Assembly (NCBI GenBank): GCA_037893245.1
Contig: JBAIAA010000401.1
Span: 496,001 to 560,000 of the forward strand
DNA: 64,000 bases
Source: Crossaster papposus
Lineage: Eukaryota; Echinodermata; Asteroidea; Velatida; Solasteridae
Reading direction: 5' to 3'
Positions 52,496-61,185 of this stretch are shown here, piece by piece. The position numbers and the translations under genes are program-made. Below the pieces are notes generated by a model. That model was given only the letters and a program-made list of their open reading frames with translations. It was not told the origin of the DNA and made no database searches. Each line of letters starts with the position of its first letter. Positions within the stretch are counted from its first letter, which is position 1.

Positions 52496-52773
52496 CTGAG
52501 GTACGTCTTGCCTGCACGCCTTCTTTACATATACTTTGTGGCGAAAATTCCTCTGTTGAGAGACCTCCTAAAGCGAATTGTTTGTGGGTCGACACTCAAC
52601 GTAACGTAAGCGGATCGACTACATGCATTATTGCCGGCCACGCTGGCCTAACGTACCGGTAGTACGGTTACGATGAGCTACAGTTTGCTTAATCCAGCGC
52701 TTCCATGTCACCTGAATAATATCCTTTTAATGTATTGTTACTTATGGCTTATGCGCCTACCCTTTCCTTCATC

Positions 52774-52896
52774 CACCCCCCAAACCCCCCCCCCCCCCCC
52801 CCCCCCAACCCCCCCTCGCCCTCCCCCCCCCCCCCCCCTCCAAACCCCCCCCCCCCTCCAAACCCCCCCCCCCCCCCCTCCAAACCCCCCCCCTCC
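52774..52896 (-). repeat. C-rich tract, G-quadruplex prone on the minus strand
   Basis: Runs of 7-22 C residues separated by AAA, TCC and similar, over about 120 bp. Pro-rich and Gly-rich ORFs across it are artefacts. Confidence 0.85.
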
Positions 52897-53091
52897 AGGC
52901 TGCCACAAGTTGTATGTCGGTGTTTGGTCATGTTTTTCAAACTGAGAGTGGGGAATTTCTCACTCACACTCACAGCATAGAGACATTAGAGCAATATGCA
53001 GTCACTGTCAAATTATAGGGCCTACATCATCATATATATAGAAAGGTAAACGATGTGGCCCACAGAGGTTGGAGATGGGATTGTAACTCAA

Positions 53092-53414
53092 CACGGGCGA
53101 CGGCGACGGTCGACGGTCGACGGCGACGGTCGACGGCCGACGGTCGACGGCGACGGTCGACGGTCGACGGCGACGGTCGACGGTCGACGGCGACGGTCGA
53201 CGGTCGACGGCGACGGTCGACGTCGACGGCGACGGTCGACGGTCGACGGCGACGGTCGACGGTCGACGGCGACGGTCGACGGTCGACGGCGACGGTCGAC
53301 GGTCGACGGCGACGGTCGACGGTCGACGGCGACGGTCGACGGTCGACGGCGATGGTCGACAGCGACGGCGACGGTCGACGGCGACGGCGATCTGTCGTCT
53401 TTGGAACACCATAC
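53092..53414 (-). repeat. GTCGAC/GGCGAC minisatellite in the intron after the signal exon
   Basis: Tandem GACGGTCGACGGTCGACGGC-type units (about 20 bp), capped by GATCTGTCGTCTTTGGAACA then CCATAC. This is the reverse complement of the cap at 49 kb. The cap begins 7 bases beyond the splice donor of the signal-peptide exon (53423-53480, -). Coding-looking frames here are repeat artefacts. Confidence 0.85.
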
Positions 53415-53422
53415 TAACTTAC

Positions 53423-53480
53423 CCTCTGAAGCAAATGCGGCAGCCAGCAAGAGAACCAGTAGCCCCAAAAATACTTTCAT
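53423..53480 (-). CDS. Signal-peptide exon, paralogue of the 62-kb discoidin gene
   Basis: ATG at 53480-53478 encodes MKVFLGLLVLLLAAAFASE, a textbook signal peptide, then a GTAAGT donor in phase 1. The 58-nt coding length and phase equal those of the first exon at 62341-62398. The upstream TGAAACCGTC-TTGGTT block and the CAGATATCTAATTATATTTA block (about 53618) also match 62465-62535. An upstream stretch at 53920-54010 matches 63330-63430. No downstream exon was recognised within the window, so this is either a gene with a very long first intron or an orphaned duplicate. Confidence 0.65.
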
Positions 53481-53783
53481 TTTGGCGATAAATCCGAAAT
53501 GGTCCACCACAAAACAAAAAATCGTAGGTATACGAGAACTTAAACTGACAAACAAAACCTGCAAACACGTCCAACCAAAGACGGTTTCAGTATGCGATCT
53601 TCTGAGATACCTTCGCAGATATCTAATTATATTTAGTTGCAGTTGTAAAAATCCACAGGGGGGAGGGGGGATATTTGCCGAGCACCAATATCAAAATACC
53701 TTTTGTTCCTGTATTTTAATTGTAATTTTCTATTGTTCGGTTTGCCGTTGCATAATGAAGCTAGATATGAGACGAAGGGAACC

Positions 53784-53820
53784 CTCCTCCCCCTCCCCCT
53801 CCCCCTCCCCCTCTCCCTCC
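53784..53820. repeat. (CCCCTC)n microsatellite upstream of the signal exon
   Basis: About six hexamer units, roughly 300 bp upstream of the minus-strand ATG at 53480. Confidence 0.8.
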
Positions 53821-54389
53821 TTTCTGGCGGTCAAGCGCTTGCGGAATGTTGTGGTTTCTTAGGAATTTTTTTGAGGTGGGTGCTTTAGGTAACAATAGTC
53901 TAGAGAGTATAGGTGCAACAAAATAACACCTGACTGTACATAATAACAAATGTAAAATAATCCAACAGAAACAAATGGGCTAGCTCGATTTTTATTCACA
54001 TTAAAATATCTGAGGTTTTTCAAATCCCGGGTTCATTTTCACTTGTGCTACATCTCTGCACTTGAATGAAATGTGCATTCGCTTAAGCTTGGACCACGTC
54101 ATTCTATAGGTATATATGATGTTTCTTTAGGGCAGAACATTGACCTAATATTTATTAAGTGTTCTTAAATCAAAGGCCTTAAAATTGTAGCCGATAGGGA
54201 AACGAGGCCGAGATTTGAAGAAAAAAACCCAGAAAACCTTGCAGAAGACTATACATTTGCTAGAATAATCAACAACTACTTTAGCAATTAGATTAACATT
54301 CGAAAATACCTCTTTAAAACAAAACAGGTGCGAGCAATTTTACACTATTTTTGACCATTTAATGCTGACCATTATACATTGTATTACTA

Positions 54390-55537
54390 TAGGTTTTCTC
54401 GGACGATATCGCAAAATGTGCACATTCATTTGTAAAATATGTATTCAATTTCGCGCATTTTCATTTTCAGAACGACGTATGTCCGAATTTCATTTTCGCA
54501 AAAACAAGCATTCAGTTTTATTTTGTTTAATTCAAAATAAATGAATGTGCTTAGCGTTTTATTTAAACGATTACAAACACGTGATTGGGCTTTCGGTTTG
54601 ACGTATGCGTGGCCGATTATTAAGAGTGTGCAATCTATTTCGCAGCAAATCGATTTATCATTGTGTCACGGCCTGAATTGAATATTCTTTTTCATTTGTT
54701 ATAATTTAAATTCGCATATTCTGCATTCAATTTCAATAAAGTACATATGGCTATATAATTACATATAAGTACATATGAGGCTATTTAGGAATTTATCCGG
54801 CAAATGAGGATTTTGAAGAATTGAGGTTATTTTGTTTTTGTAAATGACTTCTCTATCATTTTATCAGTTCAATTGTCTATCCGTTAATGAACTGTCCACC
54901 AAGACATGCGTGGTGGATGTCCAGTCTATTTGCTACATCTAAGTAGTCCGCGTCGTCAGCCTCAAAGGCATCGATAAGACGATTTCGATCAACGTCCGAG
55001 ACTCGTCTGTATCTCCCTCTTGCAGCCATTATTGGAAAATGTTAGGGGGCATAAAGTAAAATCTAGCTATATGATGCGATCGTGGCAAATGCTGAGCAAA
55101 GAAAAATTTTGTATCTTCAACTTGGTGGTTTATATAGCATTTATTTGGTAGTTTCAAAGACGAGACCACCTAGTTTAATTCCCCATATGTTACTTTTGAT
55201 AACACATATGGATTACAATGCTTGACCAGGCATACAGATGCGTAGAAAATCGGCTGCACATTTAGCGAAATTGATTGTTGATAAATTAAAAGGAAAACAT
55301 GATTGCGGGTGTGCATTCAAATTCGCGCTAAAATGAACTATCAATATACTAAATTCAGTGCACATTCGGGAAATCGTGTGACGATTTCTTACGACTGGAT
55401 GCACCATTATGCAAAAACGATTTATCTATTGTTAAATAGAAAACGGGAATGTGAACGTTCATACTATTTCGCACGAAAACGAATGCACCAGTTAAAAATG
55501 TATGTGCACATTTTGCGATATCGTCCGCGAAAACCTA
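54390..55537. mobile_element. TA-flanked 1.15-kb DNA element
   Basis: TAGGTTTTCTCGGACGATAT then CGCAAAATGTGCACAT at the left mirrors ATGTGCACATTTTGCGATAT then CGTCCGCGAAAACCTA at the right (one internal mismatch). TA flanks it on both sides, and the empty site at 56116-56117 has a single TA. It contains the N-terminus of a transposase (54877-55029, -). Tc1/mariner-type is the best fit. Confidence 0.82.
54877..55029 (-). pseudogene. Truncated Tc1/mariner-like transposase N-terminus
   Basis: A 50-codon frame starting MAARGRYRRVSDVDRNRLID then AFEADDADYLDVANRLDI and a stop. It has the basic start plus helix-turn-helix spacing (R-x-R-L-I-D-A-[FY]-E ... D-Y-x-x-V-A-x-x-L-x-I) of DNA-binding N-termini in IS630/Tc1/mariner transposases. 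The catalytic DDE domain is absent, so the element is internally deleted. Confidence 0.55.
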
Positions 55538-56548
55538 TATGTAATGTCCAACAATTACGCGCATTGCTACTAGGTCCATCTTTTATTATTCTCCCAGAAC
55601 TGACCAGACCCTCACTGAGACAGTATGTTCTTTTTCAAGCTAGATTAGTAGTAATAATGATGTTCTTCTTATCCTTTTTTACGGAATTATTTATTTAACT
55701 CTTACTTGACGTTTAAGTCAAATTATGTTTTGTTTTGTTGGATTTTATATATATATAAATATGTTTTAACTCTTTATTATCTTGATGCTTTTCTTTTTGA
55801 TGTTTTTGATCTTTGTTTATACTATAGGTTTCCCGGCTATTTTAAAACATGTTTTTATTAAAATTTATTTAATTTCAAACTCTCACATTCAATTTCGTCC
55901 AAAGAAAAATCTCACACGCTTTTATCAAACCAATTTAGTCATTCATCATTGAGTAACTCTATTTAAACATTGGATCAAGAAAAAGACTGCATTTGCTAGA
56001 ATAATCAACAACTACTTTAGCAATTAGATTAACATTCAAAAATACCCTTTAACAGGTGCAAACAATTTTACACTATTTTTGAGAATGTAATGCTGACCAT
56101 TATACATTGTATTACTATGTAATGTCCAACAACTACACGCATTGCTACTAGGTCCATCTTTTATGCTCCCAAAACTGTATGAGCCACTATCAAAATTTAA
56201 AAGTTCTTTTTTTTTAGCTGAATTTTAATAATGATTTTCTTCTTATCCTCTTTTACTGAATTATTTATTTAACTCGTACTTTACGTTTAAGTCAAATTAT
56301 GTTTTGTTTTGTTGGATTTTATATATAAATAAATATGTTTTAACTCTTTATTATCTTGATGCTTTTCTTTTTGATGTTTTTGATCTTTGTTTATACTATA
56401 GTTTTCCCGGCTATTTTGTTTTTATTCAAATTCATTTAAATTCAAACTCTCACATTCAATTTCGTCCAAAGAAAAATCTCACACGCTTTTATCAAACCAA
56501 TTTAGTCATTCATCATTAAGTAACTCATTTAAACATTGGATCGAGAAA

Positions 56549-56597
56549 ATTCGTCATTACAAATTTAATTCGTCTAATTTGATCTGTAATGACGAAT
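56549..56597. repeat. Short palindrome (ATTCGTCATTACA)
   Basis: ATTCGTCATTACA at 56549-56561 mirrors TGTAATGACGAAT at 56585-56597, with a 23-bp centre. It is a possible minimal MITE next to the duplication. Confidence 0.5.
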
Positions 56598-56599
56598 AC

Positions 56600-58070
56600 T
56601 TTCGACCTGGTGTTTAAAAAGCTGACAAAAACGTTGAAATTGAATAAACAAGAAATGAAAAACAAATCCACAAAATGACTAAAAGAGAATCTGTGACGAA
56701 GACAATTCTACGCACTTTTGCAGCCGATGAGTTCCATACGCATCGACGGCCACCCATAGAACGCAGTCGGTTTGATGCGGATATAGCGCGTTCTGATTGG
56801 CTGGTCGAACAGACTGGTGACAGGTGTGGTTTGATCGATGTTGCCTAGAAAAGTCTGCAGAAAACAGATTCAATATCGGGTTTGGTCATTCATTGACGTA
56901 TAGGCCTTCAGCTGACACTGAAAAACAGGCTGTAAAATGCGTTTCGCTCCAGCAACTCTGGGTCTACTTTTTTAATGCACATATATGAGGTTCAATACAT
57001 CACAAACACAAGGTAAAAAGTTCTCCACAAAAAATTCTGCAGTTATTTTTTTATACCTCATTAAAGTTATTAACAATCACGTATGCTAAAATGCACGTTT
57101 TGTGGTTTGAGGCCTTACATTGGCACTTTAAGTTTTAACAATAAAGCACTGCGGCACCTGTATGACAAATCCTATACATTTTATATTAAAGAACAAGTGT
57201 TTATGATTTTGAAAATTTGGTAACAGCAAATTATCTTTGTTTTTTTGTTAAATGGAACCACAAAAATAATAATTGTGAAACAAAATTGGCACACAGGGCG
57301 CTATGATAGCCATACGTGCCAACAAAACCTACTAACAAAATTTAAAAAAAAATTGAATGGAAATTGTTTAAAACCTTTTCTGAACTGATACACGTGACCA
57401 TTGTTATAATATTAATATTAAAATATAAAATTAACATTTTAATAAACCTCTACTTGTTTCAAAGATAACCATTTTTTTGTAAAAAAAACAAGCTTAAAAT
57501 TAAAAATAAAAGGGCCATTAGAAGTCAAAGATGGGTATAGTTGCAGAAAGAAACCTATATGTCAGCCAACTACATGTACATGTAGTATGTTAAAAAAGAT
57601 TTTTAAAACAATATTCGAGATGTGATAAATTGGTTAGCACTGAAGAATTTGTTCACAGCTTCACAGAGGACATGTACATTGTAAATATCAAAAAATAACA
57701 AAGGTTTTAAAGAGTGGTTTTTCATAATGTGACTAGCATTAGTGTGAATTAGCTTTTAATTCAGCCAAATTACAGAATGTACCCAGTTTTTATAGCGATG
57801 CATAGGGCCACAAGGAAATAAAAATACACAACACAAAAAAACAACTAATAAACAGACAGATTTGGGCCGGGTGTAGTGTCGTCATATACATGTTTACTAA
57901 GTCCATCAACCAAGAGGCAAGACTTCGGTGGCGATTACATTAGCCCATGAATAAAAAGAAAATCAACTAATAGATTTCGGCAGATTTGGTCCAGTACCCA
58001 GATGAGACAGTAAAGAGATACGGTTAAATACTAACACAAATTGGTGAAAGAACGATTAACTCGCAAGTAG
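56600..58070. other. AT-rich interval without genes
   Basis: No exon or convincing repeat boundary found. A small palindrome, AACTACATGTACATGTAGT, is near 57568. The ORF at 56679-56873 (-) has no recognised domain. Confidence 0.3.
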
Positions 58071-58073
58071 TTT

Positions 58074-58940
58074 TTAAAATTCACCATCCAAGTCATCCTC
58101 GCCTGCATCTACAACATCGACTTCTTCTCTGAAGTTGCTGCAATGTGTGCATTTGCACAGATCTGTACAAGGTAGTTCGGCATTTAGACAATAACATCGC
58201 CCTTTACAACATTTCCCAAATAACATCGCCCTTTACAACATTTCCCAACTACAGCTAATACACTGAAGGAAAACATCTGGTGCAGATGGTTTCGTCATCC
58301 ATGTGATTGTTAGTTTACCATCCTCCATTTTTCATCCATGTCCATCTGGAGATGGTGGATTAATCTGTTGCTGTAGTGATCGCCGCTGAATTGCAGCCTG
58401 ATAATTACAGCGCTTTGCATGATGGGTCAGCGCATCTCGGGTTAGTGGTAGACTGCTCAGACGATGGAGATGAAGAACAAAAGGCCTTATATTAGGCGTC
58501 ATCAAACTCTCTGTTATTTGGCTGTACATCAAGCATACCCCTAGAACTATGGGGCACCCGACGCCCGAAGGGCGGGGCACCCGACGCCCGAAGGGCGGAG
58601 CCCCATAGATAGAGAGGGTTTTTACAGGTTAACCGCCGTTAAACAATATAAACCATGCACAAACAAAATGAAATTACCCTCTATCTATGGGGCTCCGCCC
58701 TTCGAGCGTCGGAAGCCCCATAGTTCTAGGGGTACAGCAAGCAGACAAACTTCTCTAGAGATGACAGAGTGCCTTTTTGCAATTGGAATTTGCTCCCTAG
58801 ATCTGTGAATGTTTCTTGAAACTCTGGGTGCTCTTCTAACACTTTCACTATCATTTTACTATCTACGAACCGCAAATCCCAGATCGGACTGCCTTCACGT
58901 GCTTCTTCATAATGCAGATCAAGAATAATGTCAGACAAGT
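58074..58940 (-). pseudogene. MITE-split pseudogene with Cys-rich (CXC-like) tail
   Basis: On the minus strand, coding-like sequence runs from about 58940 (DIILDLHYEEAREGSPIW ... SSLEKFVCLL). It is interrupted by the MITE at 58538-58732, resumes at about 58530 (MYSQITESLMTPNIRPFV, LPLTRDALTHHAKRCNYQAA) and ends at TAA 58074-58076. The tail DGKLTITWMTKPSAPDVFLQ then GKCCKGRCYCLNAELPCTDL-CKCTHC is Cys-rich. I recall the LPxTRDAxxxHxxRxxYQAxIW + Cys-tail layout as a multicopy family in invertebrate genomes, probably mobile-element-derived; no name is claimed. A 29-bp direct duplication at 58191-58248 adds a frameshift. Confidence 0.6.
58538..58732. mobile_element. TA-flanked MITE splitting the Cys-tail pseudogene
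   Basis: CCCCTAGAACTATGGGGC (58538) mirrors CCCCATAGTTCTAGGGG (ends 58732), with TA at 58536-58537 and 58733-58734. GACGCCCGAAGGGCGG is duplicated at the left end and mirrored by CCGCCCTTCGAGCGTC at the right. It is 195 bp. Confidence 0.8.
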
Positions 58941-59010
58941 CGACCGTTGAGACAAGTCGACCGTTGAGACAACTCGACTCGAGACAAGACGACTGTTGAG
59001 AAAACTCGAC
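58936..59010 (-). repeat. TCGACCGTTGAGACAAG minisatellite, left block
   Basis: About four 17-18 bp units (GACAAGTCGACCGTTGA). The same unit recurs in reverse complement at 59570-59692, giving inverted minisatellite blocks about 560 bp apart. Confidence 0.75.
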
Positions 59011-59096
59011 TCGGGACAAATAAACAAATTATGAAATAATATTAACGCAATGGCCGGTCTGATGCGTGCATGAACGGTATCGAATCCCAAACTGCA

Positions 59097-59275
59097 TGCG
59101 CATCAAAAACGACGTCACCGTGGACAGTACGGCCTCGTTGACCGACCGGGGATGGGATAAGTTAGCGCACAGGCCCGGCCGGGCAAAAACGATGCCACCG
59201 TGCACGGTACGGCTACGTTGGCCGGGGATAAGTGCGCACACGTACACAGGCCCGACAAAAACAAACGATGTGCAC
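59097..59275 (+). repeat. Imperfect tandem duplication, about 100 bp
   Basis: ACCGTGGACAGTACGGCCTC-GTTG ... GGGGATGGGATAAGTTAGCGCACAGGCCCGGC ... GGGCAAAAACGATG recurs as CACCGTGCACGGTACGGCTACGTTGGCCGGGGATAAGTGCGCACA ... CAGGCCCGACAAAAACAAACGATG. It lies between the two inverted minisatellite blocks. Confidence 0.6.
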
Positions 59276-59358
59276 GGACAATCATAATGCACTATATCGG
59301 CTCTGTTATACAAAAGTATGCAACAAAAGGCATATATGTAATGCCCAATGTACCTCTT

Positions 59359-59417
59359 AAAATGGTGGTTTACCTTGTAAACTAAGAGTCATAGTTTACA
59401 AGGTAAACCACCATTTT
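59359..59417. repeat. 25-bp-stem hairpin
   Basis: AAAATGGTGGTTTACCTTGT-AAACT and AGTTT-ACAAGGTAAACCACCATTTT are perfect reverse complements around a 9-bp loop (AAGAGTCAT). It could be a minimal MITE or a transcribed hairpin. No precursor evidence is available from sequence alone. Confidence 0.75.
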
Positions 59418-59569
59418 CCTAAACTAAAGCAGTTAAACCTATCATCTCGCCCAGCGGCAACTCCAGCCGTATATCAACCCGGCCCGAACAAACAAAAACC
59501 TCATGTATCATAACTCCCAAACGGCGATCAGCCGCTGTCAAAATCCCCGCTACTATCCCAAAAGCAGGC

Positions 59570-59692
59570 GAGTCGACTTGTCTCAACGGTCGACTTGTCT
59601 TTCCATTTATCGGACATACGGTCGAGTTGTCTCAACGGTCGAGTTGTCTCAACGGTCGACTTGTCTCAACGGTCGACTTGTCTCAACGGTCA
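59570..59692 (+). repeat. GTCTCAACGGTCGACTT minisatellite, right block
   Basis: About five units of CGACTTGTCTCAACGGT with one interruption (59598-59627). It is the reverse complement of the 58936-59010 block. Confidence 0.75.
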
Positions 59693-60402
59693 TTTATTTA
59701 GTCGGAACTGTTCTGAAAATTTACACCCGCTCTTGCTGGATCGAAACAAACGAATTTGAGCACTCAGCTGAAGGCCTAGTATCTACCAATAATTCTAGAA
59801 AGCTGTCTGTCGGGCTTTGTGTCTGACTGTAATTCTATTATCTCCAGAACCGGGCATTTTTGTATGAAGTTGAAAAGTGGCAAGTGTTTTGCTCAAAGGA
59901 CCCAAGAATGTGCAGCGTCAAGTTTAAGGTTGTCTGGATGAGCAGTTCTCAAAAAAGGCTTTAAAAAAGCAGCAATAACACACCCGAAAACATGACAGTA
60001 TAGCCGTCACGCACTGCACTATAGATGGTGTAATTAAGTTGACCCCGAGAACGTACGAGACTTGAGGAGAAACTGAACTTCCGAGCACATCGAGTAGATG
60101 TGCTTCAACGTGTAAAGCGAGTAGTTTTCTTGAAATACTTATTGTTAAACATGTTTTGTTTTTTTACTGAAGGATAGATACAAACGTTTAAATAAATAAC
60201 ATTTTCAGTCACAAAATGTGAATGCTAACAAATTATAGTTACGCCTACGTACGTCATTATATGTTTCTGGTTCACGCACTAGTCTTAAAAGAAAATACAT
60301 GCAGTATAAGGCGGTCGTCGTTATATCTATGTCCGCCCACGTCAGCGCACCGACATGCAGTACGGGGATTTGGGGGATCAATTGGGGACCAAAATGTATT
60401 AA

Positions 60403-61173
60403 AGGGAAACTCCACCCATAGTTTATAATTGCATAATGTTAAAGAGTGTCGATTGTCATTGTGACTCGATTTTTATTTCATTTTTATCGGTTTCGGTAAT
60501 CATATAAAACCAAGATTTTCTCGCACTGCGATTACCGTCATGCGAGCCGCCATTTTGTTCTGGTTTATCGGTACATCCGAGATATGTGACGTAGTGTCTG
60601 CACCATCAGTACTCGAAGCCCGATCGATAGCGGCCCTACACGCGCAAGGAATGCAAGTGAACCCTTTTGTGTACGGTATAGTGTATACATAATGTGTACT
60701 GTACATGTGAAAGTGGGCTCAAAATCATACGGAGAAAGACCTGATGCAATAATTACTAGCTCACAGATTTTCTATTCTTCTCCCAAAAAACAAAAAAAAC
60801 CACGATAATTTGTGGCGCGTCAAGTCGATATTCTGCACAGAAATGCAATACATGTACTCGCAATAGTCGGGCGCCGTACAACATACGTCTGCATAATGTA
60901 GTTGGCCGCGTCAAGGTGGGGTACCAGTGCGAATAACAGGCAATGAAGCGATGTGCATTGAGGTGCAGACACTACATCATAATTTCACGGGCGCGGCGGG
61001 AAATTTGCACAATATGGCCGCGCCCTTGTACTCCTGAATGGCAAGAAATCGTGATTATAATAGGCGCGTGTGTCGTTCTCGATAACAAATCAAAACAAAT
61101 TATCTGCGGACTCGGTATGTTACCATATATTCTTTTACACTAGGTAAAATATTATTGAGCCTGGAATTTCTCT
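60403..61173. mobile_element. TTAA-flanked non-autonomous element
   Basis: TTAA at 60399-60402 and 61174-61177 bounds AGGGAAACTCCACCC ... TGGAATTTCTCT, imperfect inverted repeats of about 12 bp. Both features suit a piggyBac-type non-autonomous element of about 770 bp. Its right end is 13 bases from the exon boundary at 61186 (-), so the insertion sits just inside the intron. Confidence 0.55.
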
Positions 61174-61185
61174 TTAAATAATTAC

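Larger units (their letters stand above)
54245..56530 (+). repeat. Tandem duplication, one copy split by an insertion
   Basis: The segment CATTTGCTAGAATAATCAAC ... CATTGTATTACTA (54252-54389) plus TGTAATGTCCAAC ... AAATCTCACACGC ... TCATCATTGAGTAACTC (55540-55960) is repeated at 55990-56530. In the second copy the two parts are continuous, at 56116-56118 (TTACTATGTAATG). No gene is recognised in it. Confidence 0.8.

Noticed and set aside
52673..52980. Pro-rich and Gly-rich ORFs
   Set aside because: They arise from the C-homopolymer tract.
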